From Paenibacillus sp. 1_12 (GTDB lineage Bacteria > Bacillota > Bacilli > Paenibacillales > NBRC-103111), in assembly GCF_900114475.1 (NCBI RefSeq), contig NZ_FOTE01000016.1:1-64000 (forward strand): a DNA stretch of 64,000 bases, in the 5' to 3' direction. The translations under genes were made by a program, and so were the position numbers. Each line of letters starts with the position of its first letter. Position 1 is the stretch's first letter. This document shows, one piece after another, positions 18,172-27,149 of this stretch. The notes below the pieces were generated by a model, which saw only the letters and a list, made by a program, of their open reading frames with translations, was not told the origin of the DNA and made no database searches.

Positions 18172-18417
18172 TTATGAGGACTTTGCAGGGTTAAGCCAAT
18201 GGACGATTTGCTTAGCTGGTTCGGTAAGTAAATTGAAGAGGGTGTCAAGATTAGGCCAATGCTTAGCGGTAACGAATAAAAAACCGAGATAGAGAATACA
18301 CACCAGCATCGCTGCATAGACAATCCGATCACGGGGACATGCGCTCTTGAACTTTGGAATGTCGGAAATAAGCATTGCGGTAGCAATAATCAAGGTACAA
18401 ACTAATTTAGCAGACAT
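18172..18417 (-). CDS. Small two-helix protein, putative germinant-receptor D subunit, operon 2
   Basis: 81 residues with two hydrophobic segments (about 3-17 and 33-51). It begins 2 bp after the end of the C gene and lies 24 bp before the B gene. Same size, topology and position as the D-like gene of operon 1, although residue identity looks low. Probably an accessory germinant-receptor protein. Confidence 0.7.
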   Translation of the reverse strand: MSAKLVCTLIIATAMLISDIPKFKSACPRDRIVYAAMLVCILYLGFLFVTAKHWPNLDTLFNLLTEPAKQIVHWLNPAKSS

Positions 18418-18419
18418 GG

Positions 18420-19589
18420 CTATTTCTCCTTTGTGCCAAATGGAGTTCCTACGTTCATGCCGGTACTCAATACTTCAGTATCAACCTCAACATGAAACCG
18501 ACTTTGGGCAAATCGCTTGTCCCACGTAGGCTCCAAGCGTTTCCAGAGCTTTGAATTTTTTCTGTAAATCTGATTTCCGATTCCGATGATATCCAGCTTC
18601 TGCCGCTTGAATATCCCTATCGCATGTAGAATTTCTTGTTCGACCTGTTCGCTGATTCTATCTTCATAGCGCTCTATTTCTTTTTTTGATTCTAAACGGG
18701 AGCATCGTAGTTCTCCTACAGTTCCTTTGATTTCAATCTTTACATTGATCGTCGTCTCATTTTCAGTTACATTGGGAATTATTTTACTGTTAAAAGAGAG
18801 TACTTCCAGTGATTCTTTGTTATGAACCTGACCATCTGCACTCCCTACACAAGGGAATTCAAGTATCCCATAATTGTATTTATCGGTCAGCATGATTAAC
18901 GCTTCTGTGTCCTTATCCTTAAGTATGTCGACCAGTTTACCTTCTTTGATAATCGCGACTCCAGATACAACCGCTTCACTGGGCGAGATGCCTTTATGAA
19001 TATAAGGAATGGCTGAGGTTTTGGAGGGGCTCTTTAATTGAATAGCTAGCTCATACAATGGGATGCTAGAGGTTTTGGCGGAATAAAGGGCACCGTTGGT
19101 CTCCATTTTTTTGAATTGCTGACCAATGGTTTGCTCAATAAAAGGTTGGATTTTTAAAAAATCGCTGGCTGATCCTTCTGTAACTAAGGGGAGAACCGTT
19201 CCACGAGGTTCGTGATCTCTTGAGAAATAATCAAGGACTTCCCTTATGTTTTGGGTTCTGGCCAACTGTTCTCCGAGCAGAATAACGCGCATATGATCCC
19301 ACTTGGGCTTGCGTCCGAACTTCATGGGGATGTCCCGAATGGCTTCAAACATGGTTTCCCCGCTCGTTTGAATATTGATGCCCTTCTTTGCAGAGTTATC
19401 CCCACCTTCCATTCCCATTTTGCTTGAAGGATTGTAGAAATGGGTTGTTAAATGGAATAGATTGTCCTTGGTCATGTCAATGGCGACCGCTTGGACATAT
19501 CCGTATTCATCCAGTTCATTATTATCCCAGCAACCGGTGATCAGAGCAAGGAACAGGAAGGAAAAGATAATGGAGGCAATTGGCTTCAC
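18420..19589 (-). CDS. Germinant receptor C subunit (GerAC/GerKC lipoprotein), operon 2
   Basis: A 389-residue Ger(x)C-family lipoprotein: signal peptide with lipobox LITGC (Cys20), then WDNNELDEYGYVQAVAIDMT, the family's typical mature start. The C-terminal domain includes IGIGNQIYRKNSKLWKRLEP and ends with RFHVEVDTEVLSTGMN. It overlaps the A gene stop by 4 bp, indicating translational coupling. Confidence 0.9.
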   Translation of the reverse strand: MKPIASIIFSFLFLALITGCWDNNELDEYGYVQAVAIDMTKDNLFHLTTHFYNPSSKMGMEGGDNSAKKGINIQTSGETMFEAIRDIPMKFGRKPKWDHMRVILLGEQLARTQNIREVLDYFSRDHEPRGTVLPLVTEGSASDFLKIQPFIEQTIGQQFKKMETNGALYSAKTSSIPLYELAIQLKSPSKTSAIPYIHKGISPSEAVVSGVAIIKEGKLVDILKDKDTEALIMLTDKYNYGILEFPCVGSADGQVHNKESLEVLSFNSKIIPNVTENETTINVKIEIKGTVGELRCSRLESKKEIERYEDRISEQVEQEILHAIGIFKRQKLDIIGIGNQIYRKNSKLWKRLEPTWDKRFAQSRFHVEVDTEVLSTGMNVGTPFGTKEK

Positions 19590-21169
19590 TGCATCTTCTT
19601 CCCCTCTGAGGTCTTTTTGTTCAAATGTCGATTCCGAGGTGAATGAAGCAGCATCCGTCGTGGTAAGACGATTAATGCATCCCGCAACCGATTGATGTCC
19701 AGTGGCGTTATACTAGCCAGGTAAGGCTGCCCCAATGAGCGTAAGGTTGCTAAATGGAGGTATATCAGGATGAAGCCAATCATGATGCCAAGTCCTCCAA
19801 ATGTTGCTGCAAGAATCATTAATGGAAACCGCATGATTCTAATCGCTATTGCCATGTTGTATTGAGGCAATGCAAAGGAAGCAATACCCGTTAAGGCAAC
19901 GACAATGACCATAACTGGGGAAGCAATCTGGGATTGAATGGCCGCCTGCCCGATGACCAATGCCCCTACAATACTCACGGCGGAGCCAATGGGGCGGGGC
20001 AAACGAACTCCCGCTTCCCTCAGCAATTCAAAAAAAAACTCCATGATGAGCGCCTCCACCAAAGCAGGGAAGGGAATTCCCTCCCGTGTGTTCAATATGG
20101 CTAGAAGTAAGACAGTCGGGATAAGCTCAGAATGGAAGTTGGACAAGGCGATATAGGTACTAGGAAGCATCAGCGCGATAACAAATGCGGCCATCCGAAT
20201 GATTCGAATTAATGATGAAAATATTGTTCGATAATAATAATCTTCACTTGTAATAAAAAACTCCATGAAATTACCCGGACAGATTAATGTGGAGGGGCTC
20301 CCATTTACCATAGCGATTATCTTACCGTCTAACAGAGCTGATATCGTGTTATCTGGGCGTTCCGTATATCGAACCTGTGGAAAGGGGGAGTAGGCGGAAT
20401 CTTCAATCCACTCTTCAAGGTACGAAGCCTCGAGAATTTCTTCCTTGTCCATTTGTGCAAGACGATTTTTAAAATTAAGTAACGTTTCGGGCTTCACGGC
20501 TCCTTCCAAATAACCGTACGCTACTTCTCTTTGGCTCTGCTCACCTGCTGAAAAAAACTCGAATTTAAGCTTTGGAGATTTAAGCAAGCTTCGTATTACG
20601 CCGATATTGCGATCAAGATTCTCGATGAAGCTTACATGAGGGCCTTGTACACTAGGCTCAGTAATAGGTTCGGCAGCCTGTCGCTTTTCAACATCCAAGG
20701 CCATATAACTTAACGCTTTATCCCATTCGTTAAAAAAGATGACTACTGTGCCGTCTAGAATACTTTTTATGGCTTGATCGAAATTTTCTATAATTTCAGC
20801 AGACGGAGAGGTAACTCCATCATTTTCAAAAAAAAGAATCACATCTTCAATGGTTACAGTCATGGCAGGCCCGATTTCGTGCGAAACGAGATTTTGCAGC
20901 GTCTCTTTTAGATAATTAGTATGATTAGTTTTAACCAGCGTTTCAAAATAAACAGTAAAAGCAGTTTGCTCTAACTCAGGGCCGTAGCTCCAATGGAAGA
21001 TCTTTAGATCCTCACAATTAGCAAAAGAATCTTCTATCAGGCTTAAGTTATCTTCCAAACAGGAAGAAATGATGTTGGTTGTGAGAGGTCCAGTTGTAAG
21101 GTCCGGTTGAGCAAGTGGAGTGGACGGATCGCTAGGTGATGGATTCTGGTCAATTGGATGTTTCCGCAT
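19586..21169 (-). CDS. Germinant receptor A subunit (GerAA/GerKA family), operon 2
   Basis: 527 residues; a Pro-rich N-terminus, a soluble domain with EPSVQGPHVSFIENLDRNIG and EEWIEDSAYSPFPQVRYTER, then a membrane domain with ELLREAGVRLPRPIGSAVSI. The motifs are the same as in the operon 1 paralogue, so the two operons probably arose by duplication and diverged. AAGGAGAGCAGC precedes the ATG. First gene of ger operon 2; expression would be expected late in the forespore, but I could not identify a convincing sigma-G promoter. Confidence 0.92.
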   Translation of the reverse strand: MRKHPIDQNPSPSDPSTPLAQPDLTTGPLTTNIISSCLEDNLSLIEDSFANCEDLKIFHWSYGPELEQTAFTVYFETLVKTNHTNYLKETLQNLVSHEIGPAMTVTIEDVILFFENDGVTSPSAEIIENFDQAIKSILDGTVVIFFNEWDKALSYMALDVEKRQAAEPITEPSVQGPHVSFIENLDRNIGVIRSLLKSPKLKFEFFSAGEQSQREVAYGYLEGAVKPETLLNFKNRLAQMDKEEILEASYLEEWIEDSAYSPFPQVRYTERPDNTISALLDGKIIAMVNGSPSTLICPGNFMEFFITSEDYYYRTIFSSLIRIIRMAAFVIALMLPSTYIALSNFHSELIPTVLLLAILNTREGIPFPALVEALIMEFFFELLREAGVRLPRPIGSAVSIVGALVIGQAAIQSQIASPVMVIVVALTGIASFALPQYNMAIAIRIMRFPLMILAATFGGLGIMIGFILIYLHLATLRSLGQPYLASITPLDINRLRDALIVLPRRMLLHSPRNRHLNKKTSEGKKMQ

Positions 21170-21395
21170 GCTGCTCTCCTTACGGGAAAAGATGATGACA
21201 GTATTAACATCATTGACACGAATTGGGTATCATATTCAATTCGAAATGGATGTAAGGACATTCAGTCGAAGAGTCTACTTAATTCCTTGACCTATGGAAT
21301 CAAATACGATGAGTTTTCTTTATCCGACTGTGCGGTACAAATAAAACTGTATCAGCCCCAATATGGCAGGAGCCAAAAAACCAGTAAAACTACTT

Positions 21396-21425
21396 AAGTC
21401 CCCACCTGATGAAAGGTGAGGACTT
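21396..21425 (-). terminator. Terminator after the peptidase/amino-acid transporter operon
   Basis: AAGTCCCCACCT and AAGGTGAGGACTT form a 12-13 bp stem (one mismatch). On the minus strand it is followed by AAGTAGTTTT, and it lies 24 bp past the stop of the M24 peptidase gene. Confidence 0.65.
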
Positions 21426-21448
21426 ATTCTACGTTTACGGTTTAAACT

Positions 21449-22663
21449 TTATATTGAAATGAGATCCCTCGATAGTTCGTTAAGCCGCTCGCAGCCATGT
21501 TCTGTGACCAACACCATATCCTCAATCATGATTGAACCTATGCCGTATCCATAGTAGGGGGTTTCCAAGCATATGACCATGCCCGGACGAAAGACGGCTG
21601 ACTCGGACGGACTGATGAAAGGGGCTTCTTCTGCCGCTAGACTTAAGCCCGCACTGTGTCCAAGATGTCCTCTGTTGTAATTCTCCAATCCAGAACGGCG
21701 AATTACATCCATGACCTCATGAAAGACGCTGTTCATAGGCACTCCCGGCGCTATGAGCTCAAGGAGACGATCATGTCCTATCCTTAGCGCGTCGTAGATG
21801 CGCTTCACGGTATCCGAAGGATCACCGAGTACAAAGGTACGTGCAATGTCCGATCCATACCCCGCGACATCGACCCCTACATCAAACTTAATGACATCCC
21901 CAGGCTCACTCGGACGCGTATCGAAGTTATGAGCAGGAGCGAAATTGGCTCCGACAGAAATCATATGAAAGCGGGCCGTAGAGAAGTCAGGACGCTTCAT
22001 TAACCCCTTTCGAAAAGCTTCTACGATTTCCGCGGCAGAGCTGCCGACTCCAATGGTACGAACCGCCTCCGTAATGCCTGCCTCGGCATAGGCACAGCCC
22101 TTACGGAGTTGGGTTATTTCCCATGGAGACTTTACCGCTCGCAGCTCGGTAAAGATAGCACTCGCTTCCATCAACTCCAACGTACCGGCTGATTTCTTTA
22201 AGGACAAGGCTGAGCCATGCCGCATGGCACTTAACTCCACAGCTACCTTACCGCGTGTAACTCCATGCTCGGCAAGCACTTGCATCAACAGGCTGAACAT
22301 TTCCTCAGCTTGGGGCGAGACCGGACGTTTTCCTTGATATTGCCCGCCTTTAAGACCCAATGGGTCATCCACGTCTACCCAAGTGGGATAGGCCCTGATC
22401 TCACTTTGAGGCAGATCGCTCACCACTCCTGCCGCCTCGAATTCATTCATGATCAAGATCGTCTTACGACTTGGATCTCGAAACAGGACTGCTAACGCGA
22501 CTTCATTCATACGTAACGTATACATGAAGGTACTCGGATGACCGGAGAGGTAATAGAAGTTCTCACAGCTTGAGGCGACAATAGCTTCAAGCTCTTGATT
22601 TTCCATGATCAATCGTGCTCGCTCAGCTATATATTTTAAATGTTCTGGATCTATGGGGATCAA
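21449..22663 (-). CDS. M24-family metallopeptidase (Xaa-Pro aminopeptidase-like)
   Basis: About 404 residues. An N-terminal creatinase-like domain (about 1-160) is followed by a pita-bread catalytic domain with all five metal ligands visible: KFDVGVD, YGSDIAR, RGHLGHSAG, CLETPYYGYG and MIEDMV. It would remove residues before proline, or hydrolyse a related amide. The start is put at the TTG at 22663 because AAGGAG lies 9 bp upstream; an in-frame ATG at 22684 has no ribosome site. It closes a five-gene operon with an amino-acid ABC transporter, so imported small peptides or amino-acid derivatives are the likely substrate. Confidence 0.88.
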   Translation of the reverse strand: MIPIDPEHLKYIAERARLIMENQELEAIVASSCENFYYLSGHPSTFMYTLRMNEVALAVLFRDPSRKTILIMNEFEAAGVVSDLPQSEIRAYPTWVDVDDPLGLKGGQYQGKRPVSPQAEEMFSLLMQVLAEHGVTRGKVAVELSAMRHGSALSLKKSAGTLELMEASAIFTELRAVKSPWEITQLRKGCAYAEAGITEAVRTIGVGSSAAEIVEAFRKGLMKRPDFSTARFHMISVGANFAPAHNFDTRPSEPGDVIKFDVGVDVAGYGSDIARTFVLGDPSDTVKRIYDALRIGHDRLLELIAPGVPMNSVFHEVMDVIRRSGLENYNRGHLGHSAGLSLAAEEAPFISPSESAVFRPGMVICLETPYYGYGIGSIMIEDMVLVTEHGCERLNELSRDLISI

Positions 22664-22688
22664 AGCGTTCAACTCCTTATGCATTCGA

Positions 22689-23432
22689 TTAATGATCCAT
22701 TTGTCTTAGAAACTTACGTGCTCGATCGGTTTGCGGCTGATCGAAGAACTGCTTCGGAGTTCCTTCTTCCTGAATGACGCCTTCGCTCATAAAGATAACC
22801 CGGTTCGATACCTCCCGGGCAAACTTCATTTCGTGAGTAACGACGATCATGGTCATACCTTCTAGTGCTAGCTGCTTCATTACAGCCAGTACTTCGCCTG
22901 TTAATTCAGGGTCTAGAGCTGATGTTGGCTCGTCAAATAACATAATCTGAGGATTCATAGCCAGTGAACGGGCAATGGCTACCCGCTGCTGCTGGCCGCC
23001 GGAGAGCCGGGAAGGATGCTCATGAATTTTATCCAGTAGTCCCACCTTAGCTAGTAAAGATTCGGCAAGCTGGATAGCCTGCGCCTTGGGCATTTTTTTC
23101 ACAGTCATTGGAGGCATAATAATATTTTCAAGGACAGTCATATGTGGAAATAGATTAAATGATTGAAAAACCATACCTGTTAATGTGCGAATATCCCGTA
23201 AAGCTTGTTTTTTTGATGGCAAGTTACCGGTCGCGTCCCACTTCACGCTGCCGACTCGAACTGACCCTTTAGTAGGCTCTTCCAGCCCGTTCATGCAGCG
23301 GAGGAGTGTGCTTTTTCCTGAACCGCTTGGCCCTAAGAGGACCACAATTTCTTGAGGACGGATGTGCAGATTAATATCTTTTAATACCAACAAGTCGTCG
23401 AACTGTTTGCTCAGATTTATACATTCAATCAT
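22689..23432 (-). CDS. Polar amino-acid ABC transporter ATPase (GlnQ type)
   Basis: 247 residues with Walker [11 protein letters not shown]-loop FQSFNLFPH, signature LSGGQQQR, Walker B IMLFDEP and switch His in VTHEMKFA. The sequence is typical of PAAT/GlnQ ATPases. It starts 13 bp after the permease gene and powers uptake through it. Confidence 0.93.
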   Translation of the reverse strand: MIECINLSKQFDDLLVLKDINLHIRPQEIVVLLGPSGSGKSTLLRCMNGLEEPTKGSVRVGSVKWDATGNLPSKKQALRDIRTLTGMVFQSFNLFPHMTVLENIIMPPMTVKKMPKAQAIQLAESLLAKVGLLDKIHEHPSRLSGGQQQRVAIARSLAMNPQIMLFDEPTSALDPELTGEVLAVMKQLALEGMTMIVVTHEMKFAREVSNRVIFMSEGVIQEEGTPKQFFDQPQTDRARKFLRQMDH

Positions 23433-23445
23433 GGTTCACACGCCC

Positions 23446-24090
23446 TTAATAAGCCTTGGCTAGTTTGTTTTCAATGCGGTTAAGAATGTTGGAAAAAACC
23501 ATGCTCATGATCCAATACATAAGTGCAATTGCTAGATAAAAAGGCATGCTTACATAATATTGGGCCATCAGCAGTTGGGCAGACCGAAGTAATTCAGTGA
23601 CTGTCACCAAGGAAACCAAGGAGGTCTCTTTGAGCATGCCTATAAAAGTATTGCCCATGGGAGGAATCGCCACTCGGGCTGCTTGTGGAAGAACAACCTT
23701 CCATAAAGCTTGCCAAGGAGAAAGTCCCAGAGAGAAGGCCGCTTCCGTCTGTCCTTTACTCACTGATAGGATGGCACCGCGAAATGTTTCGGATAAATAG
23801 GCGCCAATGTTGATACTCAGCGAAATATAGGCCGCTGTGAGCGGCCCGAGTTTAATCCCATAATCAGGTAAACCATAATAAATAATAAAGATCTGAACGA
23901 TGATTGGGGTTCCGCGGATGATCGAAACATATCCTTTGGCCAAGCTAGTGATAAACCAATTTCCCTTCAACCGCGCGATTGCTACAAGCAAGGCGATAAA
24001 AAATCCAAAGAACATCGAGACGACCGTGATATTCAAGGTGTAGTAGGCTCCCTTTAATAGATAGCCTAAGTTTTCAAGTACCAGTTCCAT
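23446..24090 (-). CDS. Polar amino-acid ABC transporter permease (HisM/GlnP type)
   Basis: 214 residues with five hydrophobic segments and the PAAT permease loop (EAAFSLGLSPWQALWKVVLP), preceded by SIIRGTPIIVQIFIIYYGLP, a hallmark of this family. Only one permease gene is present, so the channel is presumably a homodimer. It begins 27 bp after the binding-protein gene. Confidence 0.92.
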   Translation of the reverse strand: MELVLENLGYLLKGAYYTLNITVVSMFFGFFIALLVAIARLKGNWFITSLAKGYVSIIRGTPIIVQIFIIYYGLPDYGIKLGPLTAAYISLSINIGAYLSETFRGAILSVSKGQTEAAFSLGLSPWQALWKVVLPQAARVAIPPMGNTFIGMLKETSLVSLVTVTELLRSAQLLMAQYYVSMPFYLAIALMYWIMSMVFSNILNRIENKLAKAY

Positions 24091-24117
24091 TCGTGCTGCC
24101 TCCCGAGGTCAAACCGC

Positions 24118-24981
24118 TTAAATATTCGGTTCCACATCAAACCATTTTTTGAAAATTGTCGTAAACGTTCCGTCTGTCTTCATTTCAGCTAATGCTTTAT
24201 TAATCGCTTCGACCAGCTCTGGGTTATTTTTGCGAACCGCTACACCTGCGAAGTCTTCCTTAATCGGTTGCCCGACCGCTTTAATTTTGAATTTGTTTTT
24301 TTCGATTAAAGGCTTGATAGCAAATACGTTGTTAATGGTGGCATCAATTCTTCCGATGTTTAAATCCGTCAAGGACGTAACCACGTCGTTATAGGTGGCG
24401 ATTTCAAACTTGCCGACTTTCGGCATAGCAACATCACGTAAATATTTTTCGTCATTCGTACCGAGACCAACACCAATCTTCTTGTCTTTGAAATCTTCAA
24501 TGGATTGGATCGTTGTGTTGTCGCTCTTTACGACTACGTTAACTGCATTCTTAACATATGGATTGGAGAAGTCCATTGTTTTCTTGCGATCTTCTGTAAT
24601 CGTAACTTGGCTGATAAGTGCGTCATATTTATCCTTCTGCAATCCTTCGATTAAGCCCGAGAATTCCCCAGTAGTAAATTCGACTTGAACACCTAACCTT
24701 TTAGCCACTTCTTTGGCAACATCCGCATCGAAACCATCCACTTCTTTCTTTTCATTCAAAAAGTTGTAAGGTGCATAAGTTCCCATTAATCCGACTCGGA
24801 TTTTACCTGATTTCTTGATTTGTTCCAACAGGTTCGAAGGTGCTGCTGTTTCCGCGTTTGGATTACCGCTGGCAGCAGGTTTAGGTGATTCGACTGGCTT
24901 CTGCCCGCATCCTACTAAAGCTAAGGCGACTACACTGATCAAGGAAACGGATTTAAATAATTGTTTGAATTTAATGGACAT
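24118..24981 (-). CDS. Amino-acid ABC transporter binding lipoprotein
   Basis: A 287-residue family-3 solute-binding protein. Signal peptide with lipobox ALVGC (Cys25), a Ser/Ala/Pro-rich linker, then the binding domain (IRVGLMGTYAPYNF, VDGFDADVAKEVAKRLG, YDALISQVTITEDRKKTMDFS). Such proteins bind polar amino acids or cystine-like compounds. It lies 55 bp after the TetR gene. Confidence 0.92.
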   Translation of the reverse strand: MSIKFKQLFKSVSLISVVALALVGCGQKPVESPKPAASGNPNAETAAPSNLLEQIKKSGKIRVGLMGTYAPYNFLNEKKEVDGFDADVAKEVAKRLGVQVEFTTGEFSGLIEGLQKDKYDALISQVTITEDRKKTMDFSNPYVKNAVNVVVKSDNTTIQSIEDFKDKKIGVGLGTNDEKYLRDVAMPKVGKFEIATYNDVVTSLTDLNIGRIDATINNVFAIKPLIEKNKFKIKAVGQPIKEDFAGVAVRKNNPELVEAINKALAEMKTDGTFTTIFKKWFDVEPNI

Positions 24982-25036
24982 TCTCTACACCCCTATATCG
25001 TTTTTATATTTGTTATCTTGCTTCTAAATGCCTACA

Positions 25037-25663
25037 TTATCCCATCAACCCGCGGAATTCGAACCTTGCCGTTTCTTCAGCTATTTCTGAAGGGGTATAC
25101 GTCGATTTATAATCTACGTCATGCATAGGGCCGAACAGCCATTTGGTCAACACGCCTGTAATTAATGAGACAAGAATGGTTACACGAAGCGATAAGTCGA
25201 TCGTACTGGGCAGCATCTGTAATTCGATAGCTCGGTTTACATTGTTCTTGAAAGCTTCCTCGAACGTGAGCCATGTTTGGGATACAGCATCCTGCACGAG
25301 CGGGTCTGCGCCTTGACCTTTGATCAGCAGTAAAGCCATTAAATATCGATTCTGATCAGCGAATTCGAACAGATCCGTCAACAACCGAGCAGACGATCTT
25401 ACCATGTCATCTACCGATCCCGCATGTTTGCGATAACCTTGTTCAATGACTTGGTGTAACTTTTCTTTACCATCCTCGATAAGCTGGATAGCAAGCTTTT
25501 CTTTACTTTCGAAGTACCAGTAAAAGGTTCCTTGTGAAACGCCTGCGGATTTGACCACATCCGAGACCTTGGTATTGTGATACCCTTTGCGTGCAAATAG
25601 CTCCAGTGCTAAGGACATTAATTCTTGCTTGCGGTCTTGTTCTTGATCCGATATGGATGGCAT
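25037..25663 (-). CDS. TetR-family transcriptional regulator
   Basis: About 208 residues: N-terminal helix-turn-helix (LALELFARKGYHNTKVSDVV, then SAGVSQGTFYWYFESKEKL) and a helical ligand-binding domain. The start is put at the ATG at 25663, which follows GTGGGG; a GTG at 25678 overlaps that site. It is the first gene of the operon with the amino-acid transporter and peptidase, and a palindrome 20 bp upstream (25683-25702) is a likely autoregulatory operator. Confidence 0.88.
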   Translation of the reverse strand: MPSISDQEQDRKQELMSLALELFARKGYHNTKVSDVVKSAGVSQGTFYWYFESKEKLAIQLIEDGKEKLHQVIEQGYRKHAGSVDDMVRSSARLLTDLFEFADQNRYLMALLLIKGQGADPLVQDAVSQTWLTFEEAFKNNVNRAIELQMLPSTIDLSLRVTILVSLITGVLTKWLFGPMHDVDYKSTYTPSEIAEETARFEFRGLMG

Positions 25664-25682
25664 GTTCAATATCCCCACTCTA

Positions 25683-25702
25683 TTAACTGACGAGTCAGTT
25701 AA
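25683..25702. promoter_or_regulatory. TetR operator palindrome
   Basis: TTAACTGACGAGTCAGTTAA: two perfect 9-bp half sites around GA. The position just upstream of the tetR start fits a repressor site controlling the whole operon. Confidence 0.7.
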
Positions 25703-26129
25703 GGTTAATTCCGATTGGTTTACTATAATTTAAAGATTGCGTTGTTGTCAAGATATAGTGGAAAATAATCAATTAACATTTTCGCGGCTTCCATATCCGT
25801 TTGATGAGCTTATCCGAGTCCTTAATATCGCTCTTCGTATTGACATAAGCGGATTGCACGATGGGCGCGGTGCAAAGCTCCTGAAAGCTTTGCTTTACGT
25901 TTTTAATGAACGCGATAGCTGCCGTGGTGTGGTACAACTCGCATTTTAAAGGATGAATAAATAGGTGAAATCCGTTTCGAACAGGGAGCGGATTTTTAGT
26001 GTTTTCCTGATTTTCCGCGGTACGACGGGCTTTTTTTGTTTGAAAAAAAGTCTAATTGCGGAAATGTTGACGTTCCACTAGGATGTGATTACTGCTGGTG
26101 CACAAAGCTGATGAGAAAGGGGGTGTAAG
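25703..26129. other. Intergenic region with a possible gene remnant
   Basis: A plus-strand frame (about 25752-25949; includes RLPYPFDELIRVLNIALRI and RGAKLLKALLYVFNE) looks somewhat protein-like but has no recognisable family or ribosome site. It is followed by the hairpin at 25968-25997, so it may be the 3' end of a decayed gene. Nothing else is clear before the next ribosome site (AAAGGGGGTG). Confidence 0.3.
25968..25997 (+). terminator. Rho-independent terminator
   Basis: AAATCCG and CGGATTTTT arms with a 14-nt loop and T-rich tail on the plus strand, upstream of the second sugar-transport operon. Confidence 0.55.
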
Positions 26130-27101
26130 ATGAAAATGAATCAAGATATGACGTCTGGAATGAGACCGGCCGCCCCAAAGACGATTAAGAAAAGTCGCTC
26201 AAGGGTATGGTCGATTCTTATGCGGGATAAGTTTTTATATTTGCTGGCGCTGCCAGGTATCCTGTTTATCATTGTTTTCAAATATGTTCCCATGTGGGGG
26301 ATTGTGATCGCTTTCCAGGATTATTCTCCGTATCGGGGTGTGATGAACAGCGCGTGGGTGGGATTCGAGCATTTCAACCGGTTTTTCTCCAACCCGGACT
26401 TTATGCTGCTGTTTCGTAATACGATGGCGATTAATATTTTGAATTTGGTGTTTTACTTCCCGCTGCCGATTCTGGTGGCCCTGCTGCTCAATGAGGTGGT
26501 AGGTAATAAATTCAAAAAGACAGTGCAATCGATCGTCTATCTGCCGCATTTCCTGTCGTGGGTTATTATAGTCGGGATAACTATCCTGATGCTGTCCAGA
26601 AGCGACGGAGTTATTAATAATATGATCGTGGCGCTCGGTTTGCCCAAGGTTGATTTCCTGACCAATCCTAATTTGTTCTGGGGATTGTTAACGGTACAAT
26701 CGATCTGGAAGGAAGCGGGCTGGGGAACAATCATATTTTTGGCGGCAATGGCGGGGCTTGACCCTCAGCTGTATGAAGCGGCTCGAATGGACGGTGCCAA
26801 GCGACTGCGTCAAATGTGGCATATTACGCTGCCAGGTATTCGCAATGTGATCTTGATCCTCTTGATCTTGCGAATCGGCAATATAATGGATGTCGGATTT
26901 GAACAGGTGTATTTGATGAAAAATGGTGCCGTTTCCGAGGTAGGGGATGTATTTGATACGTATGTGTATCGTCTCGGAATTCAGCAGGGGCAGTTCAGCT
27001 TTAGTACGGCGGTTGGTTTGTTCAAGTCGGGGATAGGGCTTGTGCTCGTGTTAATCGCGAACAGTCTGACGCGGCGGTTTGGTGAAGAGGGCGTTTACTA
27101 G
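26130..27101 (+). CDS. LplB-type polysaccharide/oligosaccharide ABC permease
   Basis: A 323-residue protein with six membrane segments and the typical LplB N-terminal motif (LYLLALPGILFIIVFKYVPM, then WGIVIAFQDYSPYRG). The permease loop reads LYEAARMDGAKRLRQMWHIT. GAAAGGGGGTG precedes the ATG. With the next two genes it forms a LplB/YtcP/LipO-type carbohydrate importer common in Paenibacillus. No ATPase is encoded nearby. Confidence 0.92.
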   Translation: MKMNQDMTSGMRPAAPKTIKKSRSRVWSILMRDKFLYLLALPGILFIIVFKYVPMWGIVIAFQDYSPYRGVMNSAWVGFEHFNRFFSNPDFMLLFRNTMAINILNLVFYFPLPILVALLLNEVVGNKFKKTVQSIVYLPHFLSWVIIVGITILMLSRSDGVINNMIVALGLPKVDFLTNPNLFWGLLTVQSIWKEAGWGTIIFLAAMAGLDPQLYEAARMDGAKRLRQMWHITLPGIRNVILILLILRIGNIMDVGFEQVYLMKNGAVSEVGDVFDTYVYRLGIQQGQFSFSTAVGLFKSGIGLVLVLIANSLTRRFGEEGVY

Positions 27102-27149
27102 GTCTTTCGTTTATTAGTGGGCGCTTATCCAGTAAGGCAGGGGGATACT

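Noticed and set aside
21209-21238. Possible sigma-G promoter for ger operon 2 (TGAATA -35, 17-bp spacer)
   Set aside because: The -10 (CAATGAT) fits the CATACTA consensus poorly; not enough to call.
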